DNA from: an uncultured Faecalicoccus sp.
GTDB lineage: Bacteria > Bacillota_I > Bacilli_A > Erysipelotrichales > Erysipelotrichaceae
NCBI GenBank assembly: GCA_902497095.1
Contig: CABVDD010000010.1
Location: forward strand, 1-55,667
Length of the DNA stretch: 55,667 nt
Direction of reading: 5' to 3'
Position 1 is the stretch's first letter. Every line of letters starts with the position of its first letter. Positions 1 through 7,166 of the stretch are shown here, in pieces. A program made the translations under genes and the position numbers. Below the pieces are notes generated by a model. It worked only from the letters and a program-made list of their open reading frames with translations, had not been told where the DNA came from and searched no databases.

Positions 1-238
1 CCTTCAATTAAAGGTTTACGCTCACTTTTTCATTATATAACTGTCGAAAACGGGATATTATGTTGAGATAAAAAAATCAAGTAAAATTTTATGAAACCAG
101 AAAAAATGAGATAGCAAAAATGAAAAAAGTGATACTAATAGATAGATTATCAAGATTAATTGATTTATATAAAAACAAAATATATCATTCTTGTTTGTCT
201 ATCTATTTTATAGAATAATATGATTAAAATGAAGGCAG
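1..238. other. Upstream intergenic region
   Basis: This stretch is very AT-rich and I see no coding region in it. A weak candidate promoter for the next gene is TTGTTT at 191-196 and AATAAT at 214-219, 17 bases apart. A short inverted repeat (CCTT/AAGG) lies at 1-14 and is too small to interpret. Confidence 0.4.
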
Positions 239-1051
239 ATGAGGTTTATGAAATTGTATAAAAGGGATTATTTGAAAGGCTTAAATGATAAAGAAAAGAT
301 AGAATACAAACAAATTTTACAGCAAGAAACAGAGGGAAGGACGTTTGGGCACAAAAATCTATTTTATAAATATCCGAGTGCTGCTAGAAATTGGATAAGT
401 CTATTTCCAAATAACTATTTAGATATTATAGATTTGAAAAATCGTGATAAATTAAGCGTAAAGAACACTGAATTTAAAAACTTGATAGAAACTGATACAA
501 CTAGAGAAAGAGATGTTTTAAATTTTATTAATCAAAATGAAAATTATCATATAATTGGATCTATTCTAAAAGGTGCTGGCTATCGTTTTGGACATCATAG
601 TGCATATTTGTTTAAGGAATTTCCATTAGGAAATGAAATGATTGCTGATTACCTAATTATTGGAAAAAGTTCTAGTGGATATCACTTTGTATTCGTAGAA
701 TTAGAAAGTGTCTATGATAGAATCACTTTGCATAATGGCAGTTTTGGTGCAAGTATAAGAAAGGGAATTTCACAAGTTAAGGATTGGAAAAGATGGTTAC
801 CAGTTCAATTTAATCAATTTTATCAAGAATTGAACAGTGCAAAAAAAGATGAAGATAGTCTATCTGACGAATTCATAACATACGATCCTACAAGATTTCA
901 TTTTGTAGTTGTTGCTGGGAGAAGAGATGATTTTAATGATTTTACCTATAGATTATCAAGGGAAGAAGAATTGAAAGAAAACATAAAAGTTATTCATTAT
1001 GATAATTTAATAGATTATTCAAATAGAATGATATATGAGATGACTTATTAA
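239..1051 (+). CDS. Shedu-type anti-phage nuclease (SduA-like, DUF4263)
   Basis: This 270-residue protein looks like a single-gene Shedu defence protein. The C-terminal half has the PD-(D/E)XK arrangement of DUF4263: Asp137 (ADYLI), then Glu154-x-Glu156 (FVELES), then Gln179 in an ISQVKDW helix, with a G..SIRKG stretch between them. In the family this domain cleaves nucleic acid during phage infection. The N-terminal ~100 residues are not recognised and may sense or regulate. The gene stands alone with no partner enzymes, as expected for Shedu. The start is uncertain: ATG 239 has GAAGG only 3 bases upstream, while ATG 248 has it 12 bases upstream. Family assignment rests on motif order; the nuclease role is inferred. 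Confidence 0.68.
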   Translation: MRFMKLYKRDYLKGLNDKEKIEYKQILQQETEGRTFGHKNLFYKYPSAARNWISLFPNNYLDIIDLKNRDKLSVKNTEFKNLIETDTTRERDVLNFINQNENYHIIGSILKGAGYRFGHHSAYLFKEFPLGNEMIADYLIIGKSSSGYHFVFVELESVYDRITLHNGSFGASIRKGISQVKDWKRWLPVQFNQFYQELNSAKKDEDSLSDEFITYDPTRFHFVVVAGRRDDFNDFTYRLSREEELKENIKVIHYDNLIDYSNRMIYEMTY

Positions 1052-1103
1052 TTTTAAAATTTTCATAGTTTTCAAAGCATTGGTCGTTATTTTAAGAAAA
1101 CTC

Positions 1104-1124
1104 AAGAAGTTTGGATACTTCTTT
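1104..1124 (+). terminator. Possible weak terminator after the Shedu gene
   Basis: AAGAAGT at 1104-1110 pairs perfectly with ACTTCTT at 1117-1123 around a 6-base loop. It is followed only by a short T-rich stretch and is GC-poor, so it may be a weak terminator or chance. Confidence 0.3.
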
Positions 1125-1292
1125 CTAAAATACTGTGCTGTAAAGAGTAGAAAACAAACTTCTTGCTAGCGTATCCTAGAACAAAGTTTAGAGCTATTTA
1201 ATTGCCTCAAAAACAATTTGTTGAAAAACTATACGTTTATACATTTAATAACATCTTTATGATTAAATCTGTAATTGTTAATAAAAATAAAC

Positions 1293-1298
1293 TATACT
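1293..1298 (+). promoter_or_regulatory. -10 box implying a leaderless transcript
   Basis: TATACT at 1293-1298 would place the transcription start at about 1304-1306, essentially on the ATG at 1306. No Shine-Dalgarno sequence precedes that ATG. A convincing -35 box at the right spacing is not visible. Confidence 0.35.
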
Positions 1299-1305
1299 AG
1301 TATAT

Positions 1306-1911
1306 ATGAAAAATAGTGTTCGAAAATACTTTGGGTTAACTATCTGTATTATCTTTTTGGAAATGATATTAACAATAGCTACAGTTTATCTATACCAGGT
1401 TTTAGATTCATATTTGATAAAGATAATAGTTCAAAATATTTCCTATTTACTAATGTTAGTTTTTACTTTTATAGGTATTAAAATGAGTCGGATGACATTA
1501 AGGGAATTTGGCCTTTTTTCGTATTCATTGCCTAAACAACTTGGTATAGGTTTCATTGGTGGATTTATTTTGCTGTGTGTTTTAAAAGGGGGATCTTTTT
1601 GGCCGCCTTCCTTAGATATTTATTTAATGTTTAGTCAGCTATTAGTCGCTTTTACAGAGGAATTATTATTTAGAGGCTTTTTGTTTACAATGGTTTATGA
1701 AATCAGTCACTCAAAAATGAAATCAATTCTTATTTCATCTGTTGTTTTTGGATTATATCATTATCCAATCCATCATGATATTTTATTCGTGTTTGCTTCG
1801 TGTATTATTGGCTTGACTTATTCTGGCTTACATTCATTGTATTTTAAAACGGATAAAGAAATAGGAATACTTTCATTAACTATAGTTCATTGGATAAACA
1901 ATATATTTTAA
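1306..1911 (+). CDS. CPBP family intramembrane metalloprotease
   Basis: The 201-residue protein is strongly hydrophobic with several membrane segments. It carries the hallmark CPBP (CAAX protease and bacteriocin-processing) motifs: Glu118-Glu119-x3-Arg123 (EELLFRG), then Phe148-x3-His152 (FGLYH), and a C-terminal His195 (HWINN). In the family these residues bind the catalytic metal inside the membrane, and members process prenylated or secreted peptides or give bacteriocin immunity. No bacteriocin precursor is visible nearby. The next gene starts 11 bases after the stop, so the two are probably cotranscribed. The ATG has no Shine-Dalgarno sequence and may be leaderless. Confidence 0.8.
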   Translation: MKNSVRKYFGLTICIIFLEMILTIATVYLYQVLDSYLIKIIVQNISYLLMLVFTFIGIKMSRMTLREFGLFSYSLPKQLGIGFIGGFILLCVLKGGSFWPPSLDIYLMFSQLLVAFTEELLFRGFLFTMVYEISHSKMKSILISSVVFGLYHYPIHHDILFVFASCIIGLTYSGLHSLYFKTDKEIGILSLTIVHWINNIF

Positions 1912-1922
1912 AGAAGGAAATA

Positions 1923-2384
1923 ATGAATATGGATAAAAGAACAAAAAGAATCATTAATATTTATATTGGAATCATAGTTGTTTGTAGTTGTCTGTTGTAT
2001 GGATTTCTTCTGTATGATTCTCATAGAAAGGGTACAAATGGAGAAGCATATGATATAAAACTACAAGATAATTCTTTAATGTTTATTGCGGATATGTCAT
2101 CGTCTATAAAGTTGGATGAAATAGAAAGTGTGCAATTTTATGAAGAAAAGATCCCAGAACGAAACAGTATAAAAATAGGAACGGAAACTAATAAATTTTT
2201 GACGGGTAAAACTAGTTTAAAAGGCATTGGAAATTGTTATGTATATGGATATAAAGACAAAAGTTACTATATTAAACTTGTAACGGAAAATCGTATATTT
2301 GTTTTTAATTTATTTGATAAAGAAGAAACGATTTCTTTATTTGAAAAACTAATCTTATGTCAAGATAATGAGCAGAAGAATTAA
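1923..2384 (+). CDS. Small membrane-anchored PH-like protein
   Basis: The 153-residue protein has one N-terminal membrane helix (about residues 9-32) and a soluble beta-rich tail. The tail ends in a helix with the pattern (DKEETISLFEKL) typical of bacterial PH-like domains. I do not recognise a specific function. ATG 1923 is preferred because AAGAAGGAA lies just upstream; an earlier in-frame ATG at 1890 would overlap the CPBP gene and has no such site. It follows the CPBP protease by 11 bases, suggesting a shared transcript and perhaps a membrane-related role. The PH-like call is tentative. Confidence 0.6.
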   Translation: MNMDKRTKRIINIYIGIIVVCSCLLYGFLLYDSHRKGTNGEAYDIKLQDNSLMFIADMSSSIKLDEIESVQFYEEKIPERNSIKIGTETNKFLTGKTSLKGIGNCYVYGYKDKSYYIKLVTENRIFVFNLFDKEETISLFEKLILCQDNEQKN

Positions 2385-2644
2385 TATGTATTCTGGCTTG
2401 GATTAGATATTATTTATAGAAGAATATTAATTCTAATTGCATATTAAGAATTATGGAAAGTATATAGAGATAAGATGGTTTTAGGCTATATTGGATTGTT
2501 TTTGTTATGTACTTTAATCGCTAGATAATTAAATTTTGATATTTTTCTAGTTTTTAAAATATAACAAAAAAATTACATTTCTGTTAATAAAAAAATAATT
2601 TGTTTATCAATAGGTTAAATGTCTGTTAAATCAAACGTATTTAA
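2385..2644. other. AT-rich intergenic region
   Basis: About 260 bases without a supported gene. I see no clear terminator for the upstream pair and no recognisable RNA gene. The right end leads into the promoter of the surface protein. Confidence 0.4.
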
Positions 2645-2672
2645 TTGTCTTTAAAAATTGAATGAATATAAT
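2645..2672 (+). promoter_or_regulatory. Promoter of the surface protein gene
   Basis: A -35 box TTGTCT (2645-2650) and a consensus -10 box TATAAT (2667-2672) are separated by 16 bases. The predicted start near 2680 gives a short leader before the ribosome binding site. Confidence 0.65.
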
Positions 2673-2696
2673 GGGCTTGTATCAACAGAAAAGAAT

Positions 2697-2740
2697 AGGA
2701 GGAGATCACATGATTGTTAAAGTCATGTGAAAAAGAAATG
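2697..2740 (+). promoter_or_regulatory. Ribosome binding site with embedded hairpin and mini-ORF
   Basis: AGGAGGAG (2697-2704) is followed at once by a perfect 8-bp inverted repeat: TCACATGA (2706-2713), 9-base loop, TCATGTGA (2723-2730). The hairpin contains ATG 2710, which opens a six-codon ORF (MIVKVM, stop at 2728-2730), and TTG 2714, which is in frame with the surface protein. If the hairpin folds, the Shine-Dalgarno sequence comes to about 10 unpaired bases from ATG 2738, which starts a classical signal peptide. Folding could therefore choose the start codon. Confidence 0.55.
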
Positions 2741-5326
2741 AAAAAATCAAAGTATTCTAAGGTCATTTTTGTTGGTTTGCTTGCCTTGAGTTCTATAGTT
2801 CCAAGTATGCAGAACATTCAGGCAGAACAAACAGATTCTATACAAGCTTCTAAAACTATATCGCAAGATGAATCTACTGATAAAATAGAAAAAGAGACTT
2901 TACCACAAACAAATTCTAATGATGCAGATGATGTGGTGTATCCTACAAAAATCACATTAAATGCAACGCTATTGAATCTTGGAGTGAATGAAAGTTCAAA
3001 ATTAGATATAGTGGCTGTTACAGGAGCACAAAATTGGGATAAATTATCTGGAGTTGCTTGGACATCCAGTAATCCAGATATTGCCACAGTAGATGCAGTT
3101 GGTAATGTTTCTACCTTAAAAGCAGGAGAAGCCGAAATTACGGCAACAGTTATAGGCTCTCCATCGGTACAAGCTGTGTGTAAAATCATTGTATCGGATC
3201 AAAAACCAGAAGAGATTTATCCAACAGGTTTTGCGATTTCATCCAGTGTTTCTTTAGATCAAGGAAAGACAAAAAAATTAAGTGTAGGGTATAAGGGTGT
3301 AGGTATTACTAACAAAGAAGTCATTTGGACTTCCAGCAATGAAAATGTCGCAACGGTGAGTGAAGATGGAACGATTACAGCTGTAGGTGCTGGTACGGCA
3401 GAAATTACAGTTACGAGCGTTGGGAAAAATGCAGGGCAATCTGAACCGGCTTCGGCAACTTGTACTGTAAGTGTTACAGGAATGTATGATGGATTAAAAT
3501 ATAAAATCGACAATAATCAGATAACAATTACAGGCTATACGGGAACGAAAACGGATGTGCAAATTCCTTCTGAAATTAATGGAATTGCAGTGAAAACAAT
3601 TCAGGCAAATGCCTTTATTGCACAAGATTTAACATCTGTTGTAATTCCATCCAGTGTAACATCTATTGGGAAAAATTCGTTTCGATCCAATAAATCTTTA
3701 TCGCAAGTAGTATTGCCATCCACTATCAGCAATATTGCAGAAGGTGCTTTTTCTAATTGTACAAGTTTGACATCGATTCAAATTCCAGAAGGTGTTACTA
3801 CGATTTCTAAAGATGCTTTCAATAATTGTAAAAACTTAAGTATGGTTACCTTGCCAAAATCCTTGAAAGTTATTGGTTCTAATGCATTTGCTGATTGTGA
3901 TTCTTTAAAAACGATTAAATTACCAGATAATTTGACAAACATTACTTCGACAAGTTTTGAAAAAACAGTACGAATTATAGCTACTAAAGGGTCAGCTACT
4001 GCTGCTTTATTGGATGATAGATCTATTTCTTATGAAGCAAGTGTATTGGATGTATATCCAACAACCATTGGATTAAATGAAGACGAAAAAGAATTGGTGC
4101 AAGGTGATACATTCCAGCTACGTTTAAATTCTTATTCAGGTAACCCTACAAACAAAGAACTTAGTTGGTCTACAGATAATCCTGCCGTAGCTACGGTGGA
4201 CGAAAATGGTCTGGTTACGGCAATGAAAGAAGGAACGGCTGTTATAACCGCAACAAGTGTTGGCAAAAATGAAGGCCAAGAAAAACCGGCTTCGGCAACT
4301 TGTACGATTCACGTAGAAGGTGTAGAAGGAAATTATGTGTATACGATAAATGATGGAAATGTAACTATTACAGATTATAAGGGTAGTGATACAGATCTTG
4401 TAATTCCATCCGTTATTGCCGGAAAGCCAGTCATGGAGATTGGAGGGTACAGCTTTTGGTCTAATGATGATATGACTAGTGTTGTTATTCCGGAAGGTGT
4501 TACCAAAATTGGAGATTATGCATTTAATGGAAATGATAATTTGCATACGGTGTCTTTGCCTAGTACTCTAAAAACGATTGGTGCTCGAGCGTTCTGGGGC
4601 ACGGATATTGAAGAGATAACGATACCAGAAGGTGTAACTTCAATAGGAAGAGAAGCTTTCAATAGTTGTGATAAATTGGTAAAAGTTACTTTAGCGCAAA
4701 GTGTGACTTCCCTAGGACCTAATGCGTTTAATAGTTGTGATAGTCTTAAAGAAATTATACTTCCAGATAATATTACATATATTGGAACAAATGCTTTAAA
4801 AGGTATTGAAACCATTTATGTCAAAGCAGGTTCTAAAACACAAGGTGTATTAGATAAGCAGAATATTTCATATGTTGTATATACAGATTCTACTATAATT
4901 ACAAATACGGTTCCTGTTCTAAGTGTTTCGGATGTGACAATCTATGTAGGAGATAGTTTTGATCCTATGAAAGGTATTAAAGCAGTTGATGCAGAAGATG
5001 GTGATATTACAGATCAAATTGTTTATTCTGGAAAAGTGGATACAAGTAAAATAGGAGAATATGAAATTACGTATTCCGTGTCAGATTCACAAGGTGCAAG
5101 TGCTAAAAAAACAATTAAAGTAACTGTTAAAGAGAAACAAGACAATACTGGTACAGGACAACAATCATCAGAATCTAGTGAAAAAACAAATTCATCTTCG
5201 AAACAAGATGTAAAAAAGACAACGGATACAGCAGCTTCGCTGGGAATAAAATCTTTTAGCCTTATGGCCGCAGTATCGACTGTTCTGGCAGGAGCTTTAA
5301 CTGTTTTGAAGAAAAAGAAATTCTAA
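2738..5326 (+). CDS. Surface protein with Ig-like (Big_2) and BspA-like LRR_5 repeats
   Basis: The 862-residue protein begins with a Sec signal peptide (MKKSKYSK, a hydrophobic core, then IQA). In order come two bacterial Ig-like Big_2 domains (about 68-153 and 161-246), a block of BspA-type leucine-rich repeats (about 255-420), a third Big_2 domain, a second LRR block, one more Ig-like domain near 700-790, a Ser/Lys-rich linker, and a C-terminal hydrophobic segment ending in KKKKF. The tail resembles a sortase signal, but the expected LPxTG-type box is replaced by KKTTDTAAS, so it may be membrane-anchored instead. Such proteins often mediate adhesion. TTG 2714 is an alternative start that would add 8 residues. 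Confidence 0.85.
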   Translation: MKKSKYSKVIFVGLLALSSIVPSMQNIQAEQTDSIQASKTISQDESTDKIEKETLPQTNSNDADDVVYPTKITLNATLLNLGVNESSKLDIVAVTGAQNWDKLSGVAWTSSNPDIATVDAVGNVSTLKAGEAEITATVIGSPSVQAVCKIIVSDQKPEEIYPTGFAISSSVSLDQGKTKKLSVGYKGVGITNKEVIWTSSNENVATVSEDGTITAVGAGTAEITVTSVGKNAGQSEPASATCTVSVTGMYDGLKYKIDNNQITITGYTGTKTDVQIPSEINGIAVKTIQANAFIAQDLTSVVIPSSVTSIGKNSFRSNKSLSQVVLPSTISNIAEGAFSNCTSLTSIQIPEGVTTISKDAFNNCKNLSMVTLPKSLKVIGSNAFADCDSLKTIKLPDNLTNITSTSFEKTVRIIATKGSATAALLDDRSISYEASVLDVYPTTIGLNEDEKELVQGDTFQLRLNSYSGNPTNKELSWSTDNPAVATVDENGLVTAMKEGTAVITATSVGKNEGQEKPASATCTIHVEGVEGNYVYTINDGNVTITDYKGSDTDLVIPSVIAGKPVMEIGGYSFWSNDDMTSVVIPEGVTKIGDYAFNGNDNLHTVSLPSTLKTIGARAFWGTDIEEITIPEGVTSIGREAFNSCDKLVKVTLAQSVTSLGPNAFNSCDSLKEIILPDNITYIGTNALKGIETIYVKAGSKTQGVLDKQNISYVVYTDSTIITNTVPVLSVSDVTIYVGDSFDPMKGIKAVDAEDGDITDQIVYSGKVDTSKIGEYEITYSVSDSQGASAKKTIKVTVKEKQDNTGTGQQSSESSEKTNSSSKQDVKKTTDTAASLGIKSFSLMAAVSTVLAGALTVLKKKKF

Positions 5327-5360
5327 GAAAAATAAGTCTTATTGTGAATAGTATTTACGG

Positions 5361-5398
5361 AAAAGACCTCTAGAGTTTATAGGATTCTAGAGGCCTTT
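5361..5398 (+). terminator. Terminator of the surface protein gene
   Basis: CCTCTAGA (5367-5374) pairs with TCTAGAGG (5386-5393). Outer AAAG/CTTT arms extend the stem past one mismatch. It lies between convergent genes and could act on both strands. Confidence 0.75.
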
Positions 5399-5428
5399 AT
5401 AAATTATAAAGAGTTTACAAAGTTTTAA

Positions 5429-6391
5429 TTAAATCATAGATTGCCTTTGTAATGGATAAATTATTGGGCTGTTTCCTTCTAAATCTTGCAAAGCCATATC
5501 AACTTTACAAATCTGGCTATTTTCATGTGTGGTGTAATAATAAATACCTTTTGTGACATCGATACAACAAGAATACAGTGTATAATCCATGGTCTGTTGT
5601 TCAGTCATGACGCTTCCTTTGATCATGGAAACGTGTTGTAGAACGCGGAAAAATTGTTGAACGGAATCAACTTGAGATCCATCGGTATATAAATTATGTT
5701 TTAAAAAAGCAGTTTGTATAAATCTTGAAGTGCTGCTGGCATCTCCAGGCAAGCCTTTGGCTCCCATTCCAACCGCATAAGGTTTTAAATCTAAATCAGA
5801 ACTGAATCGATTATCTGGATATTCTTTTGTGATGTTTAAGTATTGTTGTAGATTTAAAACATGAAAATCAAAAGGTGGATTATTAGTTAAGACGCCAATA
5901 GGATCTTCGTAGATTTTTAATCCGTCTTTGACAGATTCTATAACGATACATTCATCTTTATCAGCCAAGATCCAATGTAATGGAGAATTTGGAACATTAG
6001 GACGAAATGGAGTATCTATTATATTTGCGTTTTCTAAAAGGAATCGAGCTTCTTTAACTTTGCTGCATTGTCCCAAGATCCAAGGAATGATTTCAAAAGG
6101 CGCTATATTATCTTTACCATCCTGAACTGGAAAATATATGGCATTACCACTGAATTGTAAACCTGCCATGGCTAATCCTTTTTCATTGGCTGCTTCAGCA
6201 TATAAAGGGGTACCATCTATATCGGTAGCCATACCTATTAGAGCATAATGATTTTTTAAATCAGATTGATGTAAAAAATGGAAAGGATAGTTACGTGGTG
6301 TAATGATGACTTGCTCACCAAAGGAACTGTCTAAATCTAAATTCCTGCCAAAATAAAAATCTTGATTCGTCAATGTAAAGCATGTACACAT
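5429..6391 (-). CDS. Choloylglycine hydrolase family enzyme (bile salt hydrolase or penicillin V acylase)
   Basis: The 320-residue Ntn-hydrolase starts MCTCF, so Cys2 becomes the N-terminal nucleophile after Met removal. An upstream in-frame ATG at 6436 is rejected because it would bury this Cys, and AGGAGGT (6398-6404) lies 6 bases before ATG 6391. Other family residues are visible: Arg16 and Asp19 (FGRNLD), the Asn of LTNNPPFDFH, and the Arg of SSTSRF. At the position of Asn82 in the Clostridium perfringens enzyme (GLNF) this protein has Gln79 (GLQF). The family deconjugates bile salts or opens penicillin V; the Gln makes substrate choice uncertain. Cytoplasmic, with no signal peptide. Confidence 0.82.
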   Translation of the reverse strand: MCTCFTLTNQDFYFGRNLDLDSSFGEQVIITPRNYPFHFLHQSDLKNHYALIGMATDIDGTPLYAEAANEKGLAMAGLQFSGNAIYFPVQDGKDNIAPFEIIPWILGQCSKVKEARFLLENANIIDTPFRPNVPNSPLHWILADKDECIVIESVKDGLKIYEDPIGVLTNNPPFDFHVLNLQQYLNITKEYPDNRFSSDLDLKPYAVGMGAKGLPGDASSTSRFIQTAFLKHNLYTDGSQVDSVQQFFRVLQHVSMIKGSVMTEQQTMDYTLYSCCIDVTKGIYYYTTHENSQICKVDMALQDLEGNSPIIYPLQRQSMI

Positions 6392-6461
6392 ATCAATACC
6401 TCCTGATATCATTGTAGCACTGAATTGACTAAACATAAAAAATATTCTAATAAACTATTAA

Positions 6462-6486
6462 TAAAAACCCGTGGTATTTCACGGGT
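6462..6486 (-). terminator. Terminator of the deoC operon
   Basis: On the minus strand a 7-bp stem (ACCCGTG/CACGGGT at 6467-6473 and 6480-6486) is followed by a run of T. The stem reaches the deoC stop codon. Confidence 0.8.
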
Positions 6487-7154
6487 CAATCTTCTATTTG
6501 ATCATATACAGCTTTAGAAGCGCTGATGCCAATGCGTGTAGCACCTGCATCTAACATCTCTTTACAAGTTTTCCAATCTCGTATACCGCCAGCAGCTTTA
6601 ACTTGTACTGTATCGCCTACTGTCTCTTTCATTAAACGTACATCTTCTACCGTAGCACCGCCAGTTCCAAATCCTGTACTTGTTTTAATGAAATCTGGTT
6701 TTACAACTTTTGCGATTTCACTTAATTTTTTGATCTCTTCTTTTTCTAAATAACAGTTTTCAAAAATGACTTTGATCAACACATTCTTTTCTCTACAAAT
6801 TGCGGTCATTTTTTCCATTTCTTCTTGGATATAATCCCAATTGTGCATTTTGGCCTGTCCTACATCGATCACATAATCGATTTCATCAGCCCCTTGTTCA
6901 ATCGCATATTTACATTCAAAAAGTTTTGTTTGAAGTCCGCATTGGCCAAGGGGAAATCCAATAACAGAACAAACTTTGATATCTGTATTTTGTAGTTGTT
7001 CACTGCAGAATTTGACCCAGCAAGCATTTACGCAGACGCTGTAAGTGTGTAGTTCTTTTGCTTTGTTACAAAGCTGTAAAATGGTTTCTTTTGTTCCAAA
7101 TGCTTTTAAGAATGTATGATCAAACATTCGGACAACTTGTGATTTAGAATACAT
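6486..7154 (-). CDS. deoC: Deoxyribose-phosphate aldolase
   Basis: The 222-residue protein has all DeoC hallmarks: the Schiff-base Lys157 in KTSTGF, Lys186 in VKAAGG, and Asp93 in EIDYVID. DeoC splits 2-deoxyribose 5-phosphate into glyceraldehyde 3-phosphate and acetaldehyde in the cytoplasm. It is the last gene of a three-gene minus-strand operon, 12 bases after the PRD regulator, and is followed by a strong terminator. This linkage to a PTS regulator rather than to nucleoside genes suggests a role in the sugar pathway of this locus, possibly on a related sugar phosphate; that is inference. Confidence 0.93.
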   Translation of the reverse strand: MYSKSQVVRMFDHTFLKAFGTKETILQLCNKAKELHTYSVCVNACWVKFCSEQLQNTDIKVCSVIGFPLGQCGLQTKLFECKYAIEQGADEIDYVIDVGQAKMHNWDYIQEEMEKMTAICREKNVLIKVIFENCYLEKEEIKKLSEIAKVVKPDFIKTSTGFGTGGATVEDVRLMKETVGDTVQVKAAGGIRDWKTCKEMLDAGATRIGISASKAVYDQIED

Positions 7155-7166
7155 GTAAAAATCCTC

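Noticed and set aside
1306..2384. CPBP protease and PH-like protein as parts of a bacteriocin immunity cluster
   Set aside because: No precursor peptide with a double-glycine leader, ABC exporter or modifying enzyme is found nearby.
2818..3513. Minus-strand reading frames inside the surface protein gene
   Set aside because: They lie opposite an Ig-like domain gene with good codon structure and have no ribosome binding sites or recognisable motifs.
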